Of a stretch of DNA of 64,000 bases, positions 47,717 to 61,674 are shown one piece after another. Location: positions 31,382,948 through 31,446,947 of the forward strand of contig NC_049979.1 in NCBI RefSeq assembly GCF_000003815.2, given 5' to 3'. The DNA is from Branchiostoma floridae. Its lineage: Eukaryota; Chordata; Leptocardii; Amphioxiformes; Branchiostomatidae. Position 1 is the stretch's first letter, and every line of letters starts with the position of its first letter. Under the pieces are notes generated by a model. That model had not been told where the DNA came from and did no database searches. It was given only the letters and a program-made list of their open reading frames with translations. Made by a program: the position numbers and the translations under genes.

Positions 47717-50075
47717 GGTTTATTGGAGGACATCTAACTGCTCAAGTGTCATTGAGTAATCCTTGTATGTCAAAAATCAATGTCAGTACACCATAAGGAA
47801 AGTCTGCAAAATTATGTTGCATCACTAATATGAATCTGCAAGCCTGGGCTTGTGGCTTGCTGACTGAGATAATAAACTTGTGCTATAACCTTACAGAATG
47901 CTTGTGTATTTGTTGTAATTGTGTACAGGAAGGTCACAAATACGGGAAGGTCACAAATACATAGGCCAGGTTGACATGTTGAAGTAAGTTTAAGAAAACT
48001 TTGACCAAGATGAAATATGCTGCCAGCCATACTGCCAGTACCAAGTGAACCTGTTTGCTATTGTCCAAATTGAATTAAGATATAAGCTTTTGTTTCATAT
48101 GTTATACAACAAATCTTTCAAAGAACAACACTACCTTTCAATTACAACTGTTTTTATTGTAATAAATGTGACCTGACGTATCTATCTTTATCATACATAC
48201 ATACATACATGAACAGCTGTACATCTTGCACCTGTTGGTCAGTTCTACAACTAAATTATTACTGGTAGCAGTAATTAAACCACAAAAATAACACCAAATT
48301 GACAAAAAGTTACATTCAACACCTACAGACCAAGAGGCTGAAAAACAANNNNNNNNNNNNNNNNNNNNNNNNNNNNNNNNNNNNNNNNNNNNNNNNNNNN
48401 NNNNNNNNNNNNNNNNNNNNNNNNNNNNNNNNNNNNNNNNNNNNNNNNNNNNNNNNNNNNNNNNNNNNNNNNNNNNNNNNNNNNNNNNNNNNNNNNNNNN
48501 NNNNNNNNNNNNNNNNNNNNNNNNNNNNNNNNNNNNNNNNNNNNNNNNNNNNNNNNNNNNNNNNNNNNNNNNNNNNNNNNNNNNNNNNNNNNNNNNNNNN
48601 NNNNNNNNNNNNNNNNNNNNNNNNNNNNNNNNNNNNNNNNNNNNNNNNNNNNNNNNNNNNNNNNNNNNNGTATGACCCATCATTTCAAAGCAAAAAGTCA
48701 CATATAACGTACATCACAGAACAGAAAACCCACTATATTACATTATCATCAATTATATAATAAAACAATTTCATTCCCCTTTGTACATCTGATATATCAC
48801 ACTATACATTCATAGTACTATTTTTCTGTTTCAGCCAGTACTGCAGCCTTCTCAATTAATAACACGTTTCTTTCATTTATTTTCATCCAAATTATGTTAA
48901 TGTATCATACCAGATATTTGCCACACATTAAAATCTGTCTGATTCTTTTTTCATCATCATCACATAACCAGGTCAACAATCAACAAAGAAATGCCCACTA
49001 AGGCCACTCCAATGAAATGCTTGGTTCCTAAATTTGAAACAGGGAAAGAAATAATGGACCATAACTATAAGGTCCTTGTACTGTATTCACTAAAAGTGAA
49101 TAATGTAGAAGACATTGTATAGCTCACAATCCCAAAGCCCTGCCTTAATTTTGTTGTATTATGTAAGACTTGAAAGTTGAAAAAAAAACTCTGATAATCA
49201 AAGTATTTCACTGATGTGGCCTGCAGCAGTGTATCCTTTCAGAAACCATTCTAAATAAAATGTTCAATTCATCTTAGCCAGTTTTTAAAAATATGCTGCC
49301 CAACGTGCCCAACTCTAAATTTAGATTTATGTACATAAGTTGAGACATTACTAATTTTCAAACATTGAACTTCCTGCTACCCACAGTATCCTCTGACATG
49401 GATCAACATGTAGAAGATACTATTTTCCTGACCACCTCTTGTCACATTTGTCACTTCACCTGATATCCACTGACTCAAACTGTGTTCTTCAAAGGTCCTA
49501 AACTCAAGACACATTAGGTAAAAATGTGCCTTCCTGTATGATCTGTTACCTAGGCATACACTATTGGGTATGCAGGGATAAACCTGTAGGGAGCGACTGA
49601 TACTTCTTGCAGCAACAAGGCAGATACCACTATGGGCTAGTAGTTTTATAAACAGCTGTATCTACAAATTTACCTATTTGGTGGATGCCACTTGTGTGCC
49701 CTGCATATACTACAATGTACATAGTGTATCATTTAGTAAGAGATCTCCCAATCTCCTGGGATCTGAGGGTGAGACAGGACAGGCAGACTGTGAGTGTGAT
49801 GACATCCTGCCGACCAGCAGCACATGGTTCTGGTGCTGCTATTGCTTGGTTCTAGTTCCATTCACAAAAAATTTATCATTTTTGTCTCATTCCATACATA
49901 TTGAAAAATATACAATGCCATGTGCATCTAATACTGTTCAAACAGCTTTGGTACATAAAAGAATGTTCAAATATAAATTAGATAAAAAGTAAATAAAAAG
50001 ACTGTGTTGACACAACAAAACACTGGAAGTTACAGTTACTGTGATGACAGGTTATGACAGATTGACAGGTGCCTG
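47717..50075. other. Tail-to-tail spacer, carboxypeptidase / KLHDC3
   Basis: This is AT-rich 3' UTR and intergenic DNA. It contains a short (ATAC)n run at about 48192-48210 and the 48349-48669 gap. Nothing else could be supported. Confidence 0.5.
48349..48669. other. Assembly gap of 321 N
   Basis: A run of Ns of non-round length, presumably a size-estimated gap, lies in the spacer between the carboxypeptidase and KLHDC3 genes. Confidence 0.95.
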
Positions 50076-53000
50076 TCACCCCTGGAAGGAGGGGAGGGGT
50101 CTGGAGATGGTGTTGTTCTTTGTCATGGCTTCCAGCTCCCATCTGTGGAGGACCAACAACAACAGAGGAAAATATGATTAAGTTTATTTGATTTCGAAGT
50201 AAGGATAGTTTACATCCCTACTGATCTGTTATGACAGAGATCTGAAAAATTCCATGTCCTTGCCAGTAAATCTACTCTTTCAACAGAATGAATATGTCTA
50301 TCAAATAAATAAATAATTTGAAAAACTGACATGTTATTTTAGTGTTGACTTTTTTAAAATCAAAGGTATTATATCTGCATATTGGCATAAACTAATCAAA
50401 CAACAAGCTGCTGATTATGAAAGTAATGGAAGTTTGATGCTATGTAATCTTTAATCAACTACTGACCTGATATCATATGGCAGCACAGACCAGTCCAACT
50501 TGTACTTTATCACTGCAACCTTGCACAGGGTTTTTAGTGATGGGGCTGGGGGAAAGAGACAAAGCCTATCATACAGTGACCTGAGGTGCACATACATATA
50601 GCTGCTATTGATATTTCCAGGCTCTCTTCAAATTAGTTATTTGTAATTGACACATTCAGCCTTGCAAAGAAGAAATTCCACAAACTGGACTTGCAAATGG
50701 GAAAATAATTTTTTTCAATTTACACTACTGCATCATCCATTGAAAACTGACAGCACCAATGTCAGCACCAATGTCAGCTGCACAGCACATGTTCTAGTAT
50801 GACTCACCAAAGTCTAGGATGTAGACATCAGAATGGTCCATCAGGTTGGAGAGATCTCCCACCTGCCCAAACTCACAGGGGCTGCAGGGAACAGCAGATA
50901 GGTATAATCTTAATCTTGCTGGAAATATTCTATGTTTGGATTCTAATTCTCAAAGCTAACCAGAAGCACAGCTTAGGAAGTATGGTCTAAAGACCAGATA
51001 TAAAAACCAGACAAGCAAAAGTTACAAGTATAGCACAGTTTCTGCTGAATACAAGCTTTTATGTTACCACTCTTGCACTCTATATGTGATGTCTTACCTT
51101 GTTCCACCAAACAGAACCACCTGGTCTCTAATCACACAGGCACACTGTCGGCGCCGGGCACACGGGCCTGGGTTCAGGGGGAACACCTGCTTCCACTCCC
51201 ACTTCTCTGTAGCAGGGAACACATCAACAATGCTTTACCTACACCACACACACAACTGTCTTCACATTTGAGAACTCCTACACTACTTAACAAAATCCCC
51301 AAATGAGTACATTATTTATTGAGTTTTCATAATGTCCAACACTTCAATGTGTATGAATGCAAATTAGACACATGATATCAATAGTTCTACAGTCTTAACT
51401 TAAACACTGCAAGAAATACCAAAGGTGAGGTAAAACAGACCTGTATCTAGTCGCCACATGTCCCCATAGTGCTTCTCCAGTAATGCATTGTAGCCACCAA
51501 AAATGTATACATGTCCTCCATGTGCAACTGTGAGAAAACAAACATTCAGTCATATGTTACAAGTATTTAAGAACATTATCTATTTACTCCAGTTCAACAA
51601 TTGAATTAGAATTACAACTGCTACTTTCAAAGACCATCAAGCGTACATCCAAAGTTTTGCTGCATTTAGCATTCCTTGATTTTGTCTATACTTTTATTTG
51701 TAAGTGATGCTTCATAACACTCAGACAGGCTATAGCTAGCCTTGAAAACATTTCTGTTCCAGCTATAGAACTGTTAAGGTAGAAGGACTGGATGTCACAT
51801 ACATGCGGAGTGGCTGCGTCTGCCCTCAATCAGGGCACGATTCTTCACCTCCGGTTCACTCCATCTCAAGGTCACCGTGTCAAACACTTTAACGTAGTTC
51901 GGGTAGATCTCGTGGTTGGAATGGTATGGTCCTAGCTGGTCGGCACGGCCGCCGAAGATCAACATCTTACTACCGACTGCTGTGGCGGAATGGAAGTCTC
52001 GCCATCTGGCAGGGTGGCCCTGTAGGGTCAGAAGTCAGAGTTTAACTTTGCCATGGTGCCCAAAATTTGTCAACTCATATGCAAACATATGTATCAAGAG
52101 AGAATACCTTTAGCATCTGGGTACATTCTGTGCTGTTCAAATTGAAAGTAGATTTCACCACATACATATTTCCTACAATCCCTAATTCTTTACTATACAT
52201 AATCTATTGAAAAAAGGCTCAAAAAGTCCCGGGTTGACGTTTAACATTTTCCAGCAAGTCCTAAATCCCTAGGCAAGTAACATTATGAAGAAGTATGTTT
52301 GCAAGTACAACTGGACTAGAACTGGCAACATAGTTGTCGTATCTTTCAGAGCTGCTGACTGACTGGAGGTCCTTCAATACAGTAGACACCCCTACTGATA
52401 CCCACCCTGGCTGGCAGCAGTCTCCAGTGCATTGTTGTTGTGTCCAGTTTGTGAACTTCATTGGAGAAACAGTCAGCCTAGAAAATACAACATCACATGG
52501 TTTTAATGTGTTAAAAAAACATTAGAAGTATACATTCCCAAAGTCTGCAAGGAAAATTTTGAACCTACAGACTAATGTGAGCTAATAATATTACTTACCA
52601 AAAAGTCTAAAAACTGCAACTTATTTCAAATGTTGATATCTTCAATGCAGGCATTTAAAAATGTACAAGTATTATAGATTACCAATCATACTACATGTAC
52701 TCCTTACTATGATGTAGTATCTACATGTATTAGAGGCTAGGATGGGAGTTGTCATCCATTTATAAGTTGTGGTAAAAACAGTAAAAATTTGATAATAAAA
52801 CTTTTCTTTACCTCCAGCATAATGCAGGCCTTTTATAGGATATTTCATACTTTTCCAGGATCATAAACACTGTTTCAGACAACAGCAGTACTTACTATCT
52901 GTTCATATCCTCCAAATACATACAGGTTGTCATCCACCACACACAGGGAGTGTCCGTCACGGGCCGGCGGTGTGGCACCGGTCACCTGCGGACAGGACCA

Positions 53001-54034
53001 TCTTAATGTAGCTGGAGGGGACAGGCAAAGAATGGTCATTATTGTAAAGCTGCAGCCACGTAAATATAATGTAGAAGAAAAACAAGGTGCAGTCTGTTAC
53101 ACTCCAATAGGCTTGTGGTTAGCCACAGACAGATGTCAACAGTAAGACAGATAAGACCAATTAATTACAAGGCCTACAAGGACACGTCCCTAGAAATTTG
53201 GCTTTGTCAAATACTGCAGATAACAAACAGGTAATCATTAATGTCATGAAGTCTTATCATGCAAAACATAATATTTTGACTCATACTTATGTTCTACTCA
53301 CTTGTGTCAAAGCAGTATAGAATGTTGTCCGCTCCTTCGGAGTCGTTCCTACCCCCAAATAAATACACCTTCTCCCCAACAGCCACTGCTGTATGACCAT
53401 ATCTCATGTACGGCACACACTGGTAATCTGGGTCGCTTTGTGTGGAGACTGGCAGCTTTTTCCATCGACATGTCACTGAGAGTAAGGAATGCCAAAGTAC
53501 TTAATGTAATAATACAACAATACAGTAGAGCAACTTCAACACATTTTACTAATTCTAACAGATCTAAAGTACACTGAATGTACTTGTCACTCTACTTCCC
53601 CTCTGCATCTATAGTATTTATACATGTACATTTGTATTGTATAGCATGGTACAACTGACCATCAGTGTTGTACACCATGTCCAGCTTCTACCCTGTATGT
53701 TTGTTATATATGCTTGGCTGCTGTCTTATCTGCATATCTGCATGCCGGCATCTATATTTAGGATGCTTCCTTCCTGAACACTGTTGCTGCCTTACTTATG
53801 CCAACACTTTGCACAATACTACTTACATTTCTATTCCTATATACTACTACTAAAACATTGGCATAAAAAGAAAAGATACGTACCAATGTGAAAGACATGA
53901 ATATCGATAGGTCTTGTTGTCTCAAAGTCCTCCCCAGTGCAGTACCCGCCGAAGCTGTACACTTTATCCCCTACAGACACGGCTGCATGGTTGACTCTCC
54001 TTGGCCCACCCTCCAAATGAATGATCCAATGCAT
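50076..54034 (-). CDS. KLHDC3: Kelch domain-containing protein 3
   Basis: Six-bladed kelch propeller protein; in mammals it is a substrate receptor of a CUL2 ubiquitin ligase that reads C-terminal degrons, and is also known as the meiotic protein Peas. Exons 5' to 3': 53884-54034, 53302-53475, 52896-53011, 52406-52477, 51803-52019, 51441-51527, 51098-51206, 50808-50881, 50467-50545, 50076-50142. They total 1146 bp, giving 381 residues (human 382). Start MHWIIHLEGGPRRVNHAAV parallels the human N-terminus. Kelch cores are VYSFGGYCTGED, VYLFGGRNDSEGA, LYVFGGYEQ, LIFGGRADQLG, VYIFGGYNA and VVLFGGT. The C-terminal LKTLCKVAVIKYKLDWSVLP and WELEAMTKNNTISRP match the family. A TTTGCAG acceptor 12 bp before the ATG implies a noncoding first exon upstream, toward 54.1-55.7 kb. 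Confidence 0.96.
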
Positions 54035-54416
54035 GCTGTAATCTATCTGCAAATAGAAATGACAAAGCCATTACTGCACACTTGAAAAAATAGTGTCAGA
54101 ACTTCAGCAAATCTTCTGTATTCTGGATAAGACAATCGGTACGATAATGACATTAACTTCACCATACTACCACATTTGTATCATTATTTCATACTTTGAG
54201 CATTTAAAAAGAATGCACAAACATGCCGCAAATGCACCGCTTTATTTATTGTACCCCACAATAAATCAGCACGGGATCAAGCCACTAACGGTTTCCCGTT
54301 GGACATTTCCCGAATGCGTGAGGTCACCTAACATATTCAATATGATTTGCGTATTTACAAATCAAAACCTGATTCGATCAAGTAACAATATCTTCAGAAG
54401 CGTTCAGGGCTCATCG

Positions 54417-54543
54417 TAATCTCCAAGCAGATCCACGGTGGCGTAATATAGTATCGGTGCCCATTCGACTCCCTTTGGCTGGCTATACTCCTTGGCCAGC
54501 TTTGATACTATCTTATGGCACTGTAGGATCTGCTTGGAGATTA
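54417..54543. mobile_element. 127-bp MITE with 9-bp target-site duplication
   Basis: Inverted termini are TAATCTCCAAGCAGATCC at the left and the same word on the opposite strand at the right. They continue imperfectly through GTGGCGTAATATAGTATC / GTGCCATAAGATAGTATC. The direct repeat GGCTCATCG flanks both sides (54408-54416 and 54544-54552). A 9-bp target duplication is typical of Mutator-like elements. It lies upstream of the KLHDC3 start, probably in its 5' UTR intron or promoter. Confidence 0.85.
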
Positions 54544-54552
54544 GGCTCATCG

Positions 54553-56129
54553 GTCATGTTTGTGTGTGTTCCGCATATTTGAAACAATGTTTGCCCTAGC
54601 AGTGTAGGCAGTGCTGGTCAGATGTTCAAGGAGTTGTTGACATCACTACCCAACGATTGCATCTTTGCTCAAGGAAGGTCGATACGCAAAAGGGTGGTGT
54701 TATCATAATGTATATATTTTACTGTGTGTCTTATATTAACTAAAAATGACTTGTAATTTGAATTCGAACAAAATTAGTTTCAAGGCCCTAATTACACATT
54801 GGGCGCCTTTAACATAACATTAACAGATTATTGTTACAATGTTAGGACTGGCTAAGAAGACTTCGAACCAATGTGTTAGTTTCTTTTGAATATACTGAAA
54901 ATTCCTGAAATGGCAATGCTAGATTTCTTCACATCTGACAGTCACACTTCACAGGTGTTGCTGCCATGACACTGGGTCAGTCTGTCTGTCATGCAAATCG
55001 AGGTCTGATGTCAATCATCCGTATTTTCACACCGGGAGACACCTGTAACATGGATCTTTCATCTGTTCACATTCACCTGATTCTGTAGGTTGCACACCTC
55101 ATCTACATATTGACGTGTGTGCTACATCTGTAGGATGTTGGAACCAAAATAAACGCCAGGTATAAAGGCACGTAAACGTTATAAGTAAAAAAAGTTGTTG
55201 TTTTTTAAATCTGCTGCGCAAAAGGTTGTCCTTTGACCTCCCTGACATCCAAAGGTTTCCACTACCTGATGACGTATCTTTGCAGAGCGTTTCAGATTGT
55301 ACAAATGTGTCAGAAGAACCTTTATGAGGGCTAGGACCAAGGCTCCTTGCTAGGACAGAAGAGATGAGGTGCCCACCTTGTAATCAAACCAAACTTCCTG
55401 GTCTGGTGGGTGGTCAGGTCAGTGCTGGTTGTCGCCTTCTTCACGAAACTGGCGAAAATCTCCCGTCTTTCCACTCCTTCAGTAACCACGAAACAAATAC
55501 AATCTATCTAGACGCCGCTGATAATCTAGGGGGTCTAGTCATTGTCGAAATTTAGGAGTTGAAAGAAGAAGAATTCTCGCTACCAACTTTCGTCGAAGAA
55601 GTTTGGGAGAAAACAGTTCATATTGCGTTGCAAAAAAGGTCTACACTGCACATGCGCATTTTGAACACTAAAAGCGCCCTCTCGCGAACAGAATTTCATC
55701 ACCAAAAGCGACATCTAGCTTGTCTTGAACGAACTACATGTTACACTTAAAAGAGCAGATTTTGTAGGATGTGGAAATATTCAATGTGAATCAAGGATTC
55801 CAACCTCCTTGATTATGTCTTGGCCAAAATAGAAGTTTAACTCCACTCTTTTCAAGGGTGACATAATCCATGTAACTTTACTGTCATACCCCTCTTCCTA
55901 TTTCCTATTAACATTATTAATTAACGTTACCCTTTCTCAAGTTCTGTTTCCAAGTAGTAAAGGTTAACATAACATCAAGCAACAAAACAACTGTAAATAT
56001 CATTCTGTATTTATTGCTGAAAGCAAAATCAACCAAACCATCAAACAAGAAATTATCAATCAAACAATTTGCTCTAAAAAGTTCTCAAACTTTGTTCACC
56101 AATGCCGCTAACTATAGTACTGGTAACTA
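54553..56129. other. Region upstream of KLHDC3
   Basis: No supported coding exon. The KLHDC3 promoter and first exon are expected here. A CpG-richer segment with an ACATGCGCA word lies near 55645-55700. Frames at 55364-55555 and 55559-55750 show no recognisable domain. Confidence 0.4.
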
Positions 56130-57362
56130 GAGTTCGGCGACCTCATACCTCCATGAAAATTTAGAGCTTTCGTAAATTTCATGCAATTGACTAACACATT
56201 AACATAATTTATGCATGGTGTTGTTCATCATTGAATAACGTACACATCATTCACCCGGACGGGTGTGTCACCCCGTAAGGGGCGGTATAACCCGTCGTGT
56301 GCGAACATGTGCGAACATGTACAGGGTTAGCCCTTGATAATAGCCTACGGCTAGTTGGGCAGCCCTGGCTGTTTGTAAACAGCTGAACAAATGAATAAAA
56401 TAGTACACATCTCACAATTCTAAAATTCCCATTATTAATCATAAAGCGATTTTGTGATTTTTACATAAATTATGCAAATAAGTTCCTCATTACCATATTT
56501 GGTATCTGCTTACATTCCACCTATCATAATTAACATGTGTTACATTTATTGAAGTCCAGTTATTGAAAACAATGGAATTATACAATTTCCTCATTAATTA
56601 TGCAAATTAAGTCCTCACTTGCATAACATGTATATCATTATGAACATCTTTGCCTAAGGTACCCGCATGCGTAATATGATGCTAATCCGTCAATCCCTTC
56701 TGCAGTTATCCTCTTTGGAATGTCTTGACAAAAACGCCCCTGCAGTTCCAAAATTACATGTTAGGGGGCTGAAACTTGCCCCACTTTGTCATGACGCTAA
56801 AAGCTGTCTACCACCCAAATGTCAAGACCATATATTGTCCGGGCCAAGAGATACATAGAAAAAGCTGCTAAGATAGAATATTCTCATTAATTATGCAAAT
56901 GTACTCTCATTTTGCAAATTAAGTATTTCATTTTGTACAACATTGTCTAAGGTACCTACACACCAAAAATCATGAAAATCCGTTGTTCCCTTCTTGAGTT
57001 ATCGTCTTCAGAAGTTTTTGACAAAAATGCCCCTGCTATCCCAAAACTAGACGCTAGGGGGCCCAAACTTATGTCATTTCTTTCTGAGCACAAGAGCTAT
57101 CTAATACTAAAAAATCGTGGCCATAGCTTGTTCAGAACACTGAGATAGCAAAACCGGAAGTTGCGCTGCAGTACCAAGGGAAGCCGCTAGGGGGCCCAAA
57201 ATCTAATCATTTCCAGATTTTATCACACACTACCAACACACCAAGTATGAAACCAATCTGCCCAACCGTTCTTGAGTTATCTTGTTTACACACACACAGA
57301 CACACACACACACACACAAACCTGGGGTAAAATATAACCTCCATGACATTTCATGGAGGTAA
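56130..57362. repeat. Large composite nonautonomous repeat (about 1.2 kb)
   Basis: It begins near GCGACCTCATACCTCCATGAA and ends with the hairpin CCTCCATGACATTTCATGGAGG (57340-57361). The interior has degenerate tandem subunits. Each begins TCATTAATTATGCAAAT, passes through CTAAGGTACC, TTGACAAAAA(C/T)GCCCCTGC and a GCTAGGGGGCCCAAA word, and ends in CTACCAACACACC and a (CA)n tail (57291-57320). Shared motifs recur at 178-325 and 19640-19925. There is no coding capacity. Exact borders and class are uncertain. Confidence 0.6.
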
Positions 57363-58971
57363 TTACTCTATCCTAAAACAATTTAAATACAGTACATCGG
57401 TCTTGACACAAGTATTGCTCTTATGGCTATTTCAAGATTCTTTTCTTACCTTATGTCAATAATAGGCATAAAATGCTTCAAACAAAAAAGAATACTAGTG
57501 TTACTCCATACAGCATTACTTTACTTGCAGAGATCTTCAATTTGAAGATTATTGGAAAACAGACACAACAGTGTTCATATTTCATTAAATGGACTCAAAT
57601 TCAAATATTGAATGTATTCAATATGTGGAACACCGCATCCACCGTGTTAACACCTTTGCAAATTGCACTCAATTCAACATTTAATTCTTTATCATTAACA
57701 AATAAGCAGCAATGATGCTTATCATTAAAGGTAATTATGGCACAGCACAGCACAGCAATGAAATATAACCTTTATACAATATCTATCAATTCAGCCATCT
57801 GCTCAAAAAATATGTGCACATATTCATAGTACTAGTGGGCAAAAAGGTATTGTAGTTTTCTTGAAATAAGTTAAAACCATTTTGAATTTTAAAACACTAA
57901 AACAAAAGTTATCAAAAAAGCTACATGTTAGCTACGACACAGGTAATAACATAATTAAATTTCTCTGTTTTAATTCTTGATATGATTAAAATACCTAGCT
58001 TTTTCACCATGTGAAATGGTAAAATGGCAATCCTCCGCTAATAAAAGGGAACCTTTTTTGATTGTCTTATAATTCTTATCAGCCATGTCAGTTAGTTAGT
58101 CAAGCCATCTGATTGATTCACAGTGCACCACCATCAGCTTAATTTTCCATGAGTTAACATTATACTCAATTACTTATCTCTATAAGTAAAATTGGAAAAT
58201 ATACATTCTTTTGTGAATTGACAGATATGCAACATATGAAACCATTAAAAATATCATGGATTTCGATCCTAATTTTATCTATATTTGTAGAGATTTTAGG
58301 TTTGCTAAATTGTAGTGTGATTCTGGCCTTTTGGGGAATCAAATAGTGTTGAATGAAATACACTTCTGGTCAACAGTCAAGTACTTTTTTTCTTCCTAGC
58401 AGTTTATCAATTCTTGTACTGTAAGATGAACCTCGTATACAACTTTTGTAAGAAAGAAGAGGTGCTCACTTTTATGTCTTGGAAGATTGTTACTGAAGGA
58501 AGGTCTTAGACTATAACACTACCTTGTACATATTTGTTATATTTAGTTTACAGCTATTTCAGACATAAGTGTTTTGTCTAAGTAAAAGGTTAAAAGCAGT
58601 ACATTGCACACTGAGTGTAACAGTTCATGAATGCAAGAAAATCAATCAACTCTGTAGGCATATATAACATATTGCCATTATTGATACTGACCAGTAAGTG
58701 ACTGAGTATGTGCGACAACCACCTTGATGCTCCATCTTGACCTAAAAGCCAGCCATGTATACCATGCTTCTCTGTTTTACCTCAACTGTGAAGGCAGATC
58801 AGGGGTGAAATGTATAGGTACAATGTTCACAGTTTTTCCTGGAAGCCCTGACCCTTAAAGGGGAATATTTTTGGAAAACTCTTCAACAGCCTTCTAAACT
58901 ACAACATTGTTGGCTTGTAACCTTGCTATCTAGTATAGGAAGGATGGAGACGTCCTGAGAAGCTTTTTGAT
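57363..58971. other. Spacer downstream of the aminotransferase gene
   Basis: This is very AT-rich sequence containing the 3' UTR of the minus-strand aminotransferase. No exon or RNA gene was recognised. Confidence 0.45.
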
Positions 58972-61499
58972 CTAACTGCTGGTCTTCAGAGGCAGAGAGA
59001 TGCCCATGTCGGCACACACCTCCTGTATACAGTGCAGCAGGCGCTGCATGTCTTCAGGGAACAGGTGTCCGATGTTACCTACACGGAAGCAGTCTGCCTT
59101 TGTCACCTTTCCTGGGTAAATCACCTGGCCTGGGGAGTACAGGGGACAGAAAGTGTCAGAACTGAACAGGACATAATTCATCTAACACCATGCAAACATT
59201 GAGGAAGAAACTGGAAAACTTTGAGACAAACTGCGGAGTGTGCAAACGTTTCTTTAAGGTTTATTTCTGTCTCACCTTTTTCATTGAGGCGTGAGTAAAA
59301 GTCCTTGAAGCTGAAGGCTGGATGGTCAGGGAAACGGTATGAAGTGATGATGTAACCTTCATGGGTCTCACCAAGTAGTTCCTGAAAGCCTAGTGATGCC
59401 ATCCCCTCCCGCAGCACCTTGCGGTTTGCTTGATACCTAAAAAAATTACACCTTCAGTAAGACACTCATAGAGACAAAGAAGTAACTGGAGGGCCCTGCC
59501 AGCACTGTCATCCTTCTCAAACTCAAAGTACTCTATCATTATGGTTCTTCACAGTGGAGGAATGGACTGAAATATGTCCAAAAATAAAAGAAATATCCAC
59601 AAATCAAACCAACCCACAATAAAATAGAGTAGAAAAGAGCCAGAAACTGATTCTATTCCATTGGAAATTAGATGAAAATTTATTCTATTGGGAATTTGAT
59701 AAATATCTAGGTTTTCATGGTTGCTCCAACAACTCCATACCGTTTTGCCCTGCCCTTCACGCCTCCTTCCTGCTCCAACTCACACAGGGCCTGGCAGAAT
59801 GCCAGCATGGCGTGGGTCGGAGGTGTGAAGCGGAACTGTCCATTCTTTTCCAGGCCTAGATACTGCTCCACCAGGTCCAAACTCAGGCTACGTGCCACAC
59901 CTGTAGGATAGTAACAAACAGGTGATCAGAAAATGCACCTGTTGACAGAAGCTGGTGGAAAACAGTACCTACAGGAGTAATTACAAATGTATCTTGTCAT
60001 CAATATTCTAGAGGTAGGGAGACAGACTGCATAAAAAAGAGGTATATTTCATTTTAAGACTTTGAAAGAAATCCTCTACAAACAATTGACAGTGACGTTT
60101 CTGATTTCAATTATCAGAAAAAAGGACCGATAAAACTATGTCTGCACTTGACCGACAGTGTTCTGACCTTTACAGCTGAGCAGTCGGTCAGTCCTGCAGA
60201 TGGCATAAGCAAATCCTGGCACTCCCTCGATGCACTTGTTGGCAGAACTGACCATGAAGTCCACGCATCCACCAATCAGGTCCAGGGGCACTGCTCCAAA
60301 ACTACTCATAGCATCCACAAAGTAACAAGCCTCTGCAGTGAGGAGGAAATTTAGGAATCTGCTTAATCTTTTGTTTTCTTTAACAAAAGAAGTAGCAAGT
60401 TTTACAATGTAACAAAGTGATCCAGAAAAAAATGACTTGATATGGTTGAACTTTTTGACATACTGCATCAACTTTTACAGTGGTACGAGAAGAATTGAAG
60501 ACTAAAGTAGAAGGGACACAAGTTGATGGTCAGAAAGAATCTGCAGAGTTTTCTCTACCTGGACAAAGTTTCTTCACTGCCCTGCCCACCTCCTCCACAG
60601 GATTGATGACTCCCGAGCTGGTCTCACAGTGCACAATGGCCACGTTTGTAAAGGACGGATCCTCAGCAAGAACCTTTTCAACCTCTTCAACTCCAACCTT
60701 CTGAGTCTCCTCAAAGTTCAAGACCCTGTGTTCCAGGCCTTGTGTTTGGCAGATGGTGGCCATACGCTGGCCATAAGCACCATTCACCAGGACCAACATC
60801 TGCAGGGGGAAGACATCAGTGAAGCCCTACACAAGTCTGCTCTCTGCATCACAGGAGTACCTTGGACCTGCACTGTGGATCCTGATTGTCATTTGGACAT
60901 TAGATAAACTTGAGTGATAGCTGGGGAAGAATCTGCTCGAACAAATATTGTATTCAAGATTGTAAATAAGTTGATCAGTTTGTAGATACGTTATCAAAAC
61001 ACAAGCACATCTGTATAATAATAAATCTGCCAATCACAAAATCTCATACCAACAATGGTATCTGAACATATCACAGTGTGTATTAGTAAGATTAGCCTTG
61101 TGACACCAGTAGATGCCACACTTTGTACCTTGTAAAACTGTTGTGCAATATCACATTGATTTTATAAGATATTCAGCCAGACACTAAGTTTGATCAAGGA
61201 GCTGGATGAAAGCGTCTTGGTTTGATGCATCAGATGACAGCACTGGACCCAAAAAGCCCTCCAGCCTTGCAGCTGGATTTTGTGACCCTTGCTTCATGAG
61301 ACTCATACCGTTTCCCATTGTCACTAATATTCTATGACTTCAACCTACTAGTAATTGTGTGAATTCTGCGTGTGCATGAGTAATACATTTGCCTTGACCT
61401 TGCCACTTTCCCTTGGTACTGTTGTAGTTATCACAGCCTCCACAGCAAACGTGCCACTGCCCTGCACAGGTACACAGGTGTGAGTGGATGCAGGAACAC
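58972..61499 (-). CDS. 2-aminoethylphosphonate-pyruvate aminotransferase-like (5' end missing)
   Basis: PLP-dependent class V aminotransferase of the PhnW type, converting 2-aminoethylphosphonate plus pyruvate to phosphonoacetaldehyde plus alanine. Visible exons 5' to 3': 61399-61499, 60559-60799, 60168-60332, 59741-59900, 59276-59436, 58972-59129, giving about 328 residues. Family motifs in order are [64 protein letters not shown] (the lysine is the expected PLP anchor), [16 protein letters not shown] and [19 protein letters not shown]. The first exon or exons (about 50 residues with the TPGP motif) are not found. They may lie in the 62001-62100 gap, since the open frame starts at a splice acceptor only 500 bp from it. 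AGXT-type alanine-glyoxylate aminotransferases are relatives, but the motifs fit PhnW better. Confidence 0.9.
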
Positions 61500-61674
61500 C
61501 TGGTGAAACAATTGGCAACAAGTGTTCAATGGAGTAAAGGTGAGTACAATACAGCATCAATAACAAATAAGAGATTGTGCCCACAGAGAATACAGATGAT
61601 GCATACATAGAAATAGAGTTACACAACCCCATACCTTCGCCAAATAATTTTACCTTACAACTGGTGTATGAAGT

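Noticed and set aside
49678-49992. 104-codon frame in the KLHDC3 downstream region
   Set aside because: No recognisable motif, and it lies in the probable 3' UTR or spacer; not supported.
55364-55750. Two consecutive 63-codon open frames upstream of KLHDC3
   Set aside because: No domain or homology recognised and no conserved splice pattern; more likely promoter or 5' UTR sequence of KLHDC3.
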